From NCBI GenBank assembly GCA_963826875.1, contig CAWGYP010000023.1, forward strand, positions 434,001 through 498,000: a DNA stretch of 64,000 nt. The letters run 5' to 3'. Position 1 is the first letter of the stretch. The number at the start of each line of letters is the position of its first letter. Shown here in pieces: positions 1 to 8,438 of this stretch. The notes beneath the pieces were generated by a model that saw only the letters and a list, made by a program, of their open reading frames with translations, did not search any database and was not told the origin of the DNA. Source of the DNA: PALSA-350 sp963826875. Lineage in GTDB: Bacteria; Acidobacteriota; Terriglobia; Terriglobales; Acidobacteriaceae. Made by a program: the position numbers and the translations under genes.

Positions 1-517
1 CCTTGATGCCCTGCTCTGCAAACGCTTTCGCGAGGGCAATGATCGCAGCATTCACCGCAGCAACCGCAGCGAACCCAGGCTTGGGATCGAGGGCAGCACT
101 TCCGGAAATCAGAACCACAGACCCGTTCGAGGCTTTCAATGCATCCCAGGCGCGAATAGTCAGGCGGCGTGCGCCGTGGAGCTTGAGTGCCAGCCCATCC
201 TCCCACTGCGCATCCGTCATTTCGAACAGATCAATCTGGGGGACAGCACCGGCAATGTTCAGCAAAGCATCGATTCTGCCAAAACGGTCAAGAGCCCCCT
301 CGACGACGGTTTCGGCGGACGAAGGCTCGCGCAGGTCAAGTGCATAAACCAGCGGTTCGGCGCCGGCTGACTTTACTGCGGCTGCGGTCTTCTGGAGCTC
401 ACTTTCCTGCCTCGCGGTCATCACGACTGCTGAGAAATCACGCGCGAGCCGTACAGCAGTGGCTTGGCCGATCCCCTGGCTTGCCCCAGTGACGATCGCA
501 ACCGAGTTGGCCTTCAT
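1..517 (-). CDS. SDR-family protein with degenerate active site (3' end cut by window)
   Basis: This is a short-chain dehydrogenase/reductase fold protein whose C-terminus lies beyond the window edge. The first residues MKANSVAIVTGASQGIG carry the TGxxxGIG nucleotide-binding motif, and LLNIAGA replaces the usual NNAG. The strand before the active site reads VVLISGSAA, so the catalytic Ser is present, but the YxxxK motif is not: after PGF the sequence is AAVAAVNAA, with Val for Tyr and Asn for Lys. The ATG overlaps the stop of the upstream hydrolase gene as ATGA, so the two are probably translationally coupled. Fold assignment is firm. A normal dehydrogenase activity is doubtful on sequence grounds, and the substrate is unknown. 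Confidence 0.85.
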   Translation of the reverse strand, partial: MKANSVAIVTGASQGIGQATAVRLARDFSAVVMTARQESELQKTAAAVKSAGAEPLVYALDLREPSSAETVVEGALDRFGRIDALLNIAGAVPQIDLFEMTDAQWEDGLALKLHGARRLTIRAWDALKASNGSVVLISGSAALDPKPGFAAVAAVNAAIIALAKAFAEQGIK

Positions 518-1257
518 CCGTTCCCTCCCTGAGCATTGCGGACTGCGGAGACCCCTACCGGCGAAATGGTTTCACGCACGGCCTCCAGAATCACGTCAAC
601 CACGAGATCCGGTTTTGTAATCATTGGACTATGGTCAACTTCGTGGGACCGGACCTTTGCGCCCATTCGATCCGCCATGAAGCGCTGAGTCTGGGGACTA
701 ATCATGCGATCTTCTTCCGCAATGAGGAACCACGATGGCTTCGTTTTCCAGGCCGGCGCAGGAGCCTTCTCCTGAATGCACTTCAGGGCGATGGGCCGCT
801 GTACGGCGGCCATAATCACGGCTTCGTCCGGCGAGACCTTGTGACCGACCGCACGAGCAAAACCTTCTTCCGGCATCCAGATGAGACCGTCCGCGTCGGG
901 CGCCAGGTGCGGGGCCTCAGGATGTGGATCGGTGCGATAAAACACATCTGCCACAGATTCGTTCTCGTCGGGCGCCAACGCAGCAATGTAAACGAGCGCC
1001 TTCACCGGCTCTTCTGTTGCGGCGGCAATCACGGCGCCTCCGTAGGCATGTCCAACCACAATCGCCGGACCACTGGTTCTCTTCAATACGCGATGGAGAG
1101 CGGTGATGTCATCGGTGAGGGATGTGAGGGGAATCGGCGCGCACGTTACCGTGAGCCCATGACGTCGCAACGGCAGAATGACGCTTCTCCAGCAGGACCC
1201 GTCAGCCCATGCTCCGTGAACCAAGACCACCGTGCCGCTTTGAGGCGAGGGATTCAT
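514..1257 (-). CDS. alpha/beta hydrolase fold protein lacking the nucleophile serine
   Basis: The protein (about 247 residues) belongs to the small alpha/beta-hydrolase group that includes EstC and salicylate-esterase-like enzymes. The oxyanion region HGAWADGSCW lies near the N-terminus, and the acid (EEDRM) and histidine (VDHSP) of the triad are visible. The nucleophile elbow reads GHAYGG, with a GCC alanine codon at 1045-1047 where GHSYGG is expected, so ordinary esterase chemistry looks impossible. I start it at the ATG at 1257, which has AGGAGG about 7 nt upstream, rather than at an in-frame TTG two codons earlier. It is the first gene of a coupled pair with the SDR-like gene. A binding or non-hydrolytic role is an inference. 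Confidence 0.85.
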   Translation of the reverse strand: MNPSPQSGTVVLVHGAWADGSCWRSVILPLRRHGLTVTCAPIPLTSLTDDITALHRVLKRTSGPAIVVGHAYGGAVIAAATEEPVKALVYIAALAPDENESVADVFYRTDPHPEAPHLAPDADGLIWMPEEGFARAVGHKVSPDEAVIMAAVQRPIALKCIQEKAPAPAWKTKPSWFLIAEEDRMISPQTQRFMADRMGAKVRSHEVDHSPMITKPDLVVDVILEAVRETISPVGVSAVRNAQGGNG

Positions 1258-1464
1258 TGGCAAACCTCCTTACCTGCGTGCTGCACCCGAAATGCCAAAA
1301 GCGAAGCGACTTTACTCCGAGGCTGGAGCAGAGGCAAGTTGTTCTGGACTGGCGAGATCTGTTTGAAGAGCAGCGCATAGGTTCCAGCTCCAGCTGACGA
1401 ATTCGCGACGGATAGCCAACACTGACGGGTTTTGGTCGCGCCCCTCAGGAGCTAATTGCGGTTG

Positions 1465-2727
1465 TTAAACTGCCAACCGTATTCCAGTGAATTGCCAGCG
1501 AGTGGCGGGCTGAAAAAAATTCCGATAGCTCGCGCGCACATGACCCGCCGGTGTGACACAAGAACCTCCCCGCAAAATCATCTGACAAGACATAAACTTG
1601 CCGTTGTGTTCGCCCAGCGCACCGGGGCGAAGTTTGAATCCGGGATAAGGGGTGTACGGGCTCGCAGTCCATTCCCAACAGTCCCCAAAGAGTTGCTCAA
1701 CGCCCTCACCGCTCGCCCGTGCGGGATGCAGCCTACCCGATTCAAGCAGATTTCCGTAAAGGGGTTCCTGCCCCACCACATGTTCCCATTCCGCTTCCGT
1801 TGGCAGTCGGCAACCTCGCCAACGAGCAAACACCTCGGCCTCGAAGTAACTTATGTGGCACACGGGCGTATCCAGCAGCGCGGAAAGTCCGTGCCAGCCC
1901 CTCAGGGTGAAGACCCGCCAGCCAGTCTCATCATGAGCATCCCGCTCCCAGTAGAGCGGGGCCATCCACGACCCCTGGGTGGCCATCTCCCAGCCGTCAG
2001 AGAGCCAGAGTCCAGGGCGCGCGTATCCGTCATCCGACATAAACTCCAGATATTCCCGGCACGTCACATTGCGGTTTGCGATCTGAAAAGGCCGCAGGTA
2101 CACCTTGTGACGAGGAGTTTCATTGCCAAAGCAGAAATCGAGAGGATCGCCGCAATTCAGTCGATAACCAATTTCAACCAGCCCCCCTTCGAAGCTGTGC
2201 CAGCAAAGCGTCGGGACAGGATGACCATATTCTTCCGCAAGAGGGGCGGATTGGTACGCGGGACGCAGGGGATTTGAGAAAAACGCATGCTTGATGTCGG
2301 TCAACGCCAGTTCCTGGTGTTGCTGTTCGTGATTCAGACCCAACATCACGCGGCGCACCGTGTCCTGATTGAGAGTGCGCGCAAAAAGCTTCAGCATCTG
2401 GTGGTCAACGTGCGCGCGAAAATCAAGGATTTCTCCAAGCGAAGGACGGGAAAAAGAAGCGCCCTGCTTCTTTTCCGCAATCTCTTCACCGAGTGAGAGG
2501 TAATAGCTGTTGAACAACCAATGGAACTCCTCGTGAAAGGGCTTGTAGTCCGGGAAAAATGGACGAAGCACAAACGTCTCAAAGAACCAGGTGGTGTGAG
2601 CCTGATGCCATTTCACCGGACTGGCCTCAGCGCATGACTGGACCATCTGATCCTCCGCAGACAGACTCGCAGCGAGAGAGGCCGTCATCGACCGCACAGC
2701 TCTAAATTTCGCAGCAAGATCACACAT
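1465..2727 (-). CDS. egtB: ergothioneine biosynthesis iron-dependent sulfoxide synthase EgtB
   Basis: EgtB is a non-haem iron enzyme that joins hercynine to a thiol donor and oxidises it to the sulfoxide in ergothioneine synthesis. The N-terminal DinB-like half holds the likely iron ligands, in AHTTWFFE (about residue 44) and in the HEQQHQEL motif. The C-terminal half is a formylglycine-generating-enzyme (FGE-sulfatase) domain, with PTEAEWEH, GDCWEWT and ILRGGSC near its end. At 420 residues it has the usual length. I chose the ATG at 2727, preceded by AGGGG, over an in-frame TTG at 2778, because family members begin close to the LAAKFRAVRS stretch. No egtD methyltransferase gene lies in the window. 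The cytoplasmic product would protect against oxidative stress. Confidence 0.93.
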   Translation of the reverse strand: MCDLAAKFRAVRSMTASLAASLSAEDQMVQSCAEASPVKWHQAHTTWFFETFVLRPFFPDYKPFHEEFHWLFNSYYLSLGEEIAEKKQGASFSRPSLGEILDFRAHVDHQMLKLFARTLNQDTVRRVMLGLNHEQQHQELALTDIKHAFFSNPLRPAYQSAPLAEEYGHPVPTLCWHSFEGGLVEIGYRLNCGDPLDFCFGNETPRHKVYLRPFQIANRNVTCREYLEFMSDDGYARPGLWLSDGWEMATQGSWMAPLYWERDAHDETGWRVFTLRGWHGLSALLDTPVCHISYFEAEVFARWRGCRLPTEAEWEHVVGQEPLYGNLLESGRLHPARASGEGVEQLFGDCWEWTASPYTPYPGFKLRPGALGEHNGKFMSCQMILRGGSCVTPAGHVRASYRNFFQPATRWQFTGIRLAV

Positions 2728-2910
2728 GAAGCCCCTGCAAAGCATCCAGCCTGCCAGAACAGAGCTATTGGAGCTCAACGGTACAGTGTGGGCCAGGCTG
2801 TTCGGTTATCGAGGGATAGAGGCAGTTTGCTGGTCGATTGAATATGCATTCCACTGACGGATTAGTGACCAATGCCCGCCACTGACAAGCTCTTGTCACT
2901 CATGGAATTT

Positions 2911-5019
2911 TCAGCGGCCTGCCAGGGGCGCCGGACGGCTTATGCGAAGCTTTCGCATTCGGTAGACCAATGTGGTCCGCTGCATCCCCAATCGCGCTGC
3001 GGCGCCATTTCGACCGCCCACAGTCCAATTGCTGGCCTCGAGCGCACGCAGAATGTGATCTCGTTCTACCTCCTCAAGACCAGTCATGGGCATCGACATA
3101 TTGGATCTCGTCTGAGTATGGGAGGGCTCCAATTCAGAAATCGGGGCGCGTAAAACTGTGTGCGGGGAAAGAATCACAGCTCGTTCGATAAAATTCTGCA
3201 GTTCCCGAACATTTCCAGGCCAGCTATAGCGCACCAGCGCATCAATCGTCCCCGTAGGAATTTCATCAATCCTCTTGTTCATACGCCGGGCGTACACCGC
3301 GGTGAAATGGTAAGCGAGTTTTGGAATGTCTTCAGTACGTTGGCGCAGGGGAGGAACGTTGATGGGGAATACCTTCAGCCGGTAGTACAAATCCTCGCGA
3401 AACGTCGTCTGCTTTACCATGGCAGCCAAATCACGATGAGTGGCCGCGATCAAACGGACATCGACCTTGTGCGTACGGTTGCTGCCGAGTCTCTCGAATT
3501 CCTGCTCTTGCAGAACGCGCAGCAATTTCGCTTGAAGCTCCAGCGGGATGTCGCCGACTTCGTCCAGGAAAAGGGTGCCCTTGTGGGCAAGTTCAAAGCG
3601 TCCCGTCTTTTGTGCGATGGCACCAGTAAATGCTCCCCTCTCGTGGCCAAACAGCTCACTTTCGAGAAGCCCAAGCGGAATGGCAGCGCAGTTCAATTTG
3701 ACGAAGGCCCGCTCCCGGCGGCCACTCAGACGGTGAATGGCGCGCGCTATTAGCTCCTTGCCGGTTCCCGTCTCGCCCAGAATCAGCACACTCGAATCCG
3801 TGGGCGCCACGACGGACACCAGGTCGAGTGCCGTCTTCAAGGCTGGACTCTCGCCGACGATGTCACCAAATTCAGCGCGAATTTCTTCCTCGAGATAGAG
3901 TCTTTGTTTGGTCTCTTTATCTCTGTCCTTGATCGCTTTTTCGTACGCCAGCGCGTTCTCCACCGCCATCGCTACCTGGCGGGCCACCTGTTCAAGAAAA
4001 ACGACGTCACTCTGATCGAATGCCCTTTCCGTGCGCTTCAGGGCGGTCAACACACCCACAACGCCGATTCTGCCAAAAAGAGGGAGATCACACCCTGACA
4101 CCAAGCCTTCCGCCATGACGCGTTCATAGAACTGCCGGCCTGCCTGGTTGCCGAAGCTTTCAGGGTCCTCTCGTAGGTCTTCAAGATGATCAAAGTGCTG
4201 AGTCTTGCCTGTCCGGAAAGCCTTGCCACAGATGGAACCATGGATCGGTACGATCGCTCCGTCGCAGAGGGAGCCGCGCGCGTCCGGATTGTAGAGGATG
4301 GTGGCACGCAATTCCCCACTATCAGCGTCCGGTAGAAGCAAGGCGCAAAAATCACAACGTGTTACACCCAGCAGACTGCTGGAGAGGACCTCTACCAGGC
4401 GGCGGAGGTCCAGCCTTGACGACATGCTGTTGGTAATCTCCAGAACCAGGTGCAACCGGTCGCGTTCGAGCCGCAACTTCTCTTGATTGATGTGACGCTC
4501 AATGGCGATTCCCGCAATGTGACTGGCATTCTCGATCAACTGCAGGTCGGGGGCGGCAGGGCTGCGGACTTCTCGATAAAGGACAGCAAATGTTCCCAGA
4601 ACCTTACCTTCGATCGTGACCAGCGGTCGCGACCACACCGCACGAATGCGATAAGGCTCGAACAGGTGCCGATAATCATCCCAAAGGGGGTCGCTGAGGA
4701 TATCGGTTACATATACTGGCTCCCTGCGGTAGGCCGCTGTGCCACAGGATGCGCCCTTTGGACCAACCAACGTGGGCCCTACATGAGCGCTGAATCCGGG
4801 AAGACTGGGTGCGGCGGCGCAACGCAGCCGCTTACCGTCCTCATCCGGAAGCCAGATCGTGCATATCGTGCCTTCGCCTTGAGATTCAACCAGGCGAGCG
4901 ATGATCGTGAGCACTTCAGGCAGCGGGGATCCAGCCAGAATCAACTTCAGGATGTTAAGGACTCGCTCGCTGGAGAAAAGGGAGGATTCGTTCTGCGGCT
5001 GTTTCATGCTTGACAACAT
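2911..5019 (-). CDS. sigma-54-dependent activator with two GAF domains, AAA+ and Fis HTH
   Basis: This is a cytoplasmic enhancer-binding activator of RNA polymerase-sigma-54. Two GAF domains occupy roughly residues 20-175 and 185-345, an architecture like FhlA, so a small ligand is probably sensed. The AAA+ domain has Walker A GETGTGKE, the sigma-54 contact loop GAFTGA, Walker B TLFLDEVGD and the PGNVREL arginine-finger region. A Fis-type helix-turn-helix (AAARLGMQRTTLVYRMRKL) ends it. The reading frame is open up to 5139, but the ATG at 5019 (or 5007) is a more natural start and leaves about 118 bp of shared upstream DNA with the divergent sigma-factor gene. The effector molecule and targets are not visible from sequence. 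Confidence 0.9.
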   Translation of the reverse strand: MLSSMKQPQNESSLFSSERVLNILKLILAGSPLPEVLTIIARLVESQGEGTICTIWLPDEDGKRLRCAAAPSLPGFSAHVGPTLVGPKGASCGTAAYRREPVYVTDILSDPLWDDYRHLFEPYRIRAVWSRPLVTIEGKVLGTFAVLYREVRSPAAPDLQLIENASHIAGIAIERHINQEKLRLERDRLHLVLEITNSMSSRLDLRRLVEVLSSSLLGVTRCDFCALLLPDADSGELRATILYNPDARGSLCDGAIVPIHGSICGKAFRTGKTQHFDHLEDLREDPESFGNQAGRQFYERVMAEGLVSGCDLPLFGRIGVVGVLTALKRTERAFDQSDVVFLEQVARQVAMAVENALAYEKAIKDRDKETKQRLYLEEEIRAEFGDIVGESPALKTALDLVSVVAPTDSSVLILGETGTGKELIARAIHRLSGRRERAFVKLNCAAIPLGLLESELFGHERGAFTGAIAQKTGRFELAHKGTLFLDEVGDIPLELQAKLLRVLQEQEFERLGSNRTHKVDVRLIAATHRDLAAMVKQTTFREDLYYRLKVFPINVPPLRQRTEDIPKLAYHFTAVYARRMNKRIDEIPTGTIDALVRYSWPGNVRELQNFIERAVILSPHTVLRAPISELEPSHTQTRSNMSMPMTGLEEVERDHILRALEASNWTVGGRNGAAARLGMQRTTLVYRMRKLRISRPAPLAGR

Positions 5020-5137
5020 TTGTGTCGAACTAACCCTTAGCGGAATTACATCACAAAGCACCGGCGCCTGTCCGCAGCAGGGCAGACTTATCGCGTTCAA
5101 TTGATTGAGCAAAGGCTGGTTTGCTAGATTCGAGGAC

Positions 5138-6385
5138 ATGCCCGAGTCCCCTCTGGAGCAGGTCCGTCAATCCATTGAATTGTTGTACCGGGTGGACTCG
5201 GGGAGGATTCTGGCGACACTGATTCGCCTGCTCGGTGATTTCGATCTCGCCGAGGATTCCATGCACGAAGCGTTTGCCGCGGCTTTGGATCTTTGGCACA
5301 AGACCGGCATCCCGGCAAATCCGCGGCCCTGGCTGATCTCGACGGCACGGTTCAAAGCCATCGATACGATGCGCCGGCGGGCTCGTTTCGACGCCTCGCA
5401 GCAGGACCTCATCCGCCATCTCGAAGCCCAGTCGGCCCAGGAGCCGCAGCAAGACGAAGGCATTGACGATGACCGCCTGCGACTGATTTTTATCTGCTGC
5501 CATCCCTCCATACCGCCGGAAGCGCACGTCGCGCTCACCCTGCGCGAGGTGTGCGGGCTAACGACGGAAGAGATCGCTCGCGCCTTCCTGCTCCGTCCCC
5601 CAACCCTGGCGCAGCGCATCGTGCGCGCCAAAGCAGCCATTCGAGAGAAAGGGATTGGTTTCCAGATACCCTCGCCGGCAGATTTGCCGGAACGACTGTC
5701 CCCCGTGCTTCAGGTAATTTATCTGGTGTTCAATGAAGGCTACTCAGCGGCCGCCGGAGCTGAGATCCTACGGGCCGAGCTGACCGGCGAGGCCATTCGT
5801 CTGGGCCGCCTGGTTTGCCAACTTCTGCCGGAGCCGGAAGTCATGGGTCTGCTTGGGCTCATGCTTTTGCAGGAGTCCCGTCGTGCGGCGAGGACGTCTC
5901 CAACAGGAGATTTGATTCTGCTCGAGCAACAAGATCGTTCCCTCTGGGATCGGGCTCAGATAGCGCAAGGAATCGCTCTGGTGGAGAAGGCTCTCAGGTC
6001 TCACCGCTTTGGCTCCTACACACTGCAGGCCGCGATTGCGGCTGTTCACGCTGAGGCAGACTCGACTGCCACCACGGATTGGCGGCAAATCGTCATGCTT
6101 TACAACCGCCTGGTGCGGATCCAGCCTTCCCCGGTGGTGGAACTGAATCGGGCAGTCGCGATCGCCATGTGCGAGGGACCTGAGGCCGGGCTGAGCCTCA
6201 TCGAGGGTCTGCTGGCACGCGGCGAAATGGCGAACTATCACCTGGCCCATTCCGCCCGTGCGGACTTGTGCCGCAGGTTGGGCAGAACCGCGGAAGCTCG
6301 TTGCTCCTACGAGAAAGCTCTGACGCTGACACAGCAGGAGCCGGAGCGCCGGTTCCTTGAGGAGCGGCTGCGCCACCTGAAATAA
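5138..6385 (+). CDS. ECF42-type RNA polymerase sigma factor with C-terminal extension
   Basis: The N-terminal 170 residues hold sigma-70 regions 2 and 4: a region-2 stretch with WLISTARFKAID, and a region-4 helix-turn-helix around LTTEEIARAFLLRPPTLAQR. A long alpha-helical C-terminal extension of about 200 residues follows (DUF6596/TPR-like, with VFNEGY and ELNRAVA). This is the ECF42 layout, in which the extension takes the place of a dedicated anti-sigma factor. The ATG at 5138 has GAGG just upstream. A YCII/DGPF gene follows at 6486, the conserved partner of ECF42 sigma factors. It probably transcribes that gene, and perhaps the hydrolase after it. Confidence 0.92.
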   Translation: MPESPLEQVRQSIELLYRVDSGRILATLIRLLGDFDLAEDSMHEAFAAALDLWHKTGIPANPRPWLISTARFKAIDTMRRRARFDASQQDLIRHLEAQSAQEPQQDEGIDDDRLRLIFICCHPSIPPEAHVALTLREVCGLTTEEIARAFLLRPPTLAQRIVRAKAAIREKGIGFQIPSPADLPERLSPVLQVIYLVFNEGYSAAAGAEILRAELTGEAIRLGRLVCQLLPEPEVMGLLGLMLLQESRRAARTSPTGDLILLEQQDRSLWDRAQIAQGIALVEKALRSHRFGSYTLQAAIAAVHAEADSTATTDWRQIVMLYNRLVRIQPSPVVELNRAVAIAMCEGPEAGLSLIEGLLARGEMANYHLAHSARADLCRRLGRTAEARCSYEKALTLTQQEPERRFLEERLRHLK

Positions 6386-6485
6386 AAATCCAAGCTCTGT
6401 CGATTCTCTGTCTCCCCAACGACTATAGGGTGAGCGAACGATGCGGCTCGCGCCGCACCTTACAAACGATCAGGAGGAACATTCT

Positions 6486-6884
6486 ATGAAATACATCTGT
6501 TTGGGATACATCCAGCCAGGCAAGTTCGAGAACCTGACAGACAACGAGCGCCACGCCATGCTGGACGAGTGCTTTGACTATGACGACAACCTGCGGGCCA
6601 ACGGGCATTTTGCTGCAGGCGAGGCTCTGCAACCGCCCGGCACTGCCATGACCCTCTATTGGAAGAACGGCAAGGTCGCCGCGACCGACGGCCCCTACGC
6701 TGAGACCAAAGAGCAGATAGGCGGAATTCTGGTCCTCGAGGCGAGGGATCTCAATCACGCCGTTCAACTCATCTCGAAGCATCCGGGAGTGAAATATGGC
6801 CCGTGGGAGATTCGGCCAGCAGCGGATCTGAATGAAATGATTCGCGAGAGCGAGCTCCGCCGGGTAAAGGACACCGGGCGATGA
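6486..6884 (+). CDS. YCII-related DGPF-domain protein
   Basis: This 132-residue protein has the YCII fold and the signature DGPYAETKEQIGG (residues about 68-80), a variant of the DGPF(x)ETKE motif. It begins MKYICLGY, the typical first strand. A strong AGGAGG ribosome site precedes the ATG at 6486, so the open frame further upstream is not used. Proteins of this type are almost always encoded beside ECF42 sigma factors, as here. Their biochemical function is unsettled: they are probably small cytoplasmic enzymes or ligand-binding proteins in the stress response run by the sigma factor. Its end overlaps the ATG of a short signal-peptide-like frame at 6881. Confidence 0.92.
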   Translation: MKYICLGYIQPGKFENLTDNERHAMLDECFDYDDNLRANGHFAAGEALQPPGTAMTLYWKNGKVAATDGPYAETKEQIGGILVLEARDLNHAVQLISKHPGVKYGPWEIRPAADLNEMIRESELRRVKDTGR

Positions 6885-6962
6885 CCTCGACGATGAAAAC
6901 CGTCATGGCCGTGGTTGTTCTCGCGGCCATTATTTTCAGCCGGCCCATGGGGCCTTCGCCGG
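6881..6962 (+). other. orphan signal-peptide-coding segment, out of frame with the next gene
   Basis: An ATG overlapping the YCII stop (ATGA) opens a frame encoding MTSTMKTVMAVVVLAAIIFS, a good signal peptide. The frame then degrades into sequence without character. In the next frame, the same DNA around 6949-6996 reads AHGAFAGTATDAREKENG directly into the downstream hydrolase, including an AxA-type cleavage site. This looks like one ancestral secreted hydrolase whose leader was displaced by an indel near 6935-6950. The alternative is chance. Confidence 0.45.
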
Positions 6963-6996
6963 TACTGCTACGGACGCACGCGAAAAGGAGAATGGC

Positions 6997-7776
6997 ATGG
7001 AATCCCAAAAAGGCTATGCACCGGTGGATGGCCTTAACATGTATTACGAAATTCATGGAACTGCGCATGCGGGGTGTCCACCCCTGGTGCTGCTGCACGG
7101 CGGCGGCGATACCATTCAGACATCGTTCGGCAAACTGCTTCCGGAACTCTCCCGCAACCGGCAAGTGATTGCCTTTGAGCAGCAGGGATTCGGCCACACT
7201 GCGGATATTCCCGACCGGCCCTTCAGCTTTGAGCGGTCCGCCGATAACACGGCGGCTCTTCTCGAATACCTCCATGTCGAGCGGGCAGATGTTTTTGGAT
7301 TCAGCAATGGAGGCACGATCGCGCTGCAGGTGGCGATCCGGCACCCTCGCCTGGTTCGCAAACTCATCATCGCCTCTGGCTTTTTCAATCACGACGGTGC
7401 TGACCCTGCCTTCTGGGCCGGCTTCGAACACGCCCAGCTTGGACAGATGCCCAAAGAACTGAGCGACGCGTATCTCGCGGCGGCGCCCCATCCCCAGAAC
7501 CTGCAGTTGTTCTTCGACAAGAGCGTGCAGCGCATGCGCAATTTCAAAGATATTTCCAACGGCACGATGCGTGGTATCCAGTCGCCGGCGCTGGTGATTG
7601 TCGGCGATGCGGATGTGATGCGCCCCGAACAGGCCGTCGAAGAGTACCGGCTGATCCCGCACTCCCGTCTGGCGGTTCTGCCCGGCACTGATCACATGGC
7701 ACTAACGTCCCGCACTTCCTGGCTAGCACCCATGATTAACGAATTCCTCGATGCTCCGCTGCCACCATCGCGGTGA
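6997..7776 (+). CDS. alpha/beta hydrolase
   Basis: A 259-residue alpha/beta hydrolase with all expected elements: the oxyanion loop LHGGGD, the nucleophile elbow GFSNGG (Ser present), an acid in VGDADVM and the terminal histidine in GTDHMAL. It resembles generic chloroperoxidase/esterase-like hydrolases, and the substrate cannot be read from sequence. The ATG at 6997 has AGGAG about 7 nt upstream, so it can be translated on its own as a cytoplasmic protein. However, an out-of-frame signal peptide sits just upstream (6881), which suggests the ancestor was exported. It lies third after the ECF42 sigma factor and the YCII gene and may belong to the same transcript. Confidence 0.88.
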   Translation: MESQKGYAPVDGLNMYYEIHGTAHAGCPPLVLLHGGGDTIQTSFGKLLPELSRNRQVIAFEQQGFGHTADIPDRPFSFERSADNTAALLEYLHVERADVFGFSNGGTIALQVAIRHPRLVRKLIIASGFFNHDGADPAFWAGFEHAQLGQMPKELSDAYLAAAPHPQNLQLFFDKSVQRMRNFKDISNGTMRGIQSPALVIVGDADVMRPEQAVEEYRLIPHSRLAVLPGTDHMALTSRTSWLAPMINEFLDAPLPPSR

Positions 7777-7797
7777 TGGACCGCAGTCCGCCGGCTT

Positions 7798-8250
7798 TCA
7801 GTCCGAGTCTGCTACACCGATCTGGTGGAGATGATGGCGCAAATGCGTGAGATAGCCGGACGCCAGGAAAGCAAGCGTAATTGGCTCGCCCGCGCCGATG
7901 CGAATTGGAGTGTCCAGCTTGGACGCGGGCAGATTTGCTATCAGATGCGCCAGATACCGGTTGTACGCGGCCCATAACGAGATGAGCAGCGACCACTCCG
8001 CTTCGTCAACCGCTTGTACACGCACACTTCCGGCCTGATCGTAACCCGGGAAATCCAACGATGGCTGAAGCAGCGACCGCACGAATCGCTGATGATTGTT
8101 GGACGCCGAGTCGATCAAATGGCCAACAACCTGCTTGCGAGACCAGCCTCCTCGCGATACGGAGTGCATACTCTCCGCCTCGGTGATTTGGCGCAACCTC
8201 GGCTCAGTCGCCTCAACCACGCTTCGCAGCTGCTCACTAAGCTCTTTCAC
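7798..8250 (-). CDS. DinB-family four-helix protein
   Basis: This 150-residue protein is a DinB/YfiT-like four-helix bundle. The usual metal-binding histidines appear in VVGHLIDSASNNHQRF and near the end in THLRHHLHQI. Members act as thiol-dependent transferases or have no known role, so only the fold is claimed. I place the start at a GTG at 8250 with GAGG upstream, because the frame before it has no family character. The gene ends 21 bp from the convergent hydrolase. Confidence 0.8.
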   Translation of the reverse strand: MKELSEQLRSVVEATEPRLRQITEAESMHSVSRGGWSRKQVVGHLIDSASNNHQRFVRSLLQPSLDFPGYDQAGSVRVQAVDEAEWSLLISLWAAYNRYLAHLIANLPASKLDTPIRIGAGEPITLAFLASGYLTHLRHHLHQIGVADSD

Positions 8251-8438
8251 CTGGCAACGCCTCGACGGCAAACACGATAACAGGAATCTGGCACCAAATC
8301 TCGGGTTTTCGCCTTTCCTGATTCCGATCCGCGGCATGCGGCTCTTAAGCCATGGCAGGCTGGTACGCCTGGGGAGTAGAATCACCGGGCCGGAAACCAA
8401 AGTGAATCCCGGATCATGGTCAGTTCGAGGCCCGAGCC

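Noticed and set aside
1456..2277. Long plus-strand reading frame (273 codons) across egtB
   Set aside because: It is antisense to a complete egtB with all motifs and has no family character of its own.
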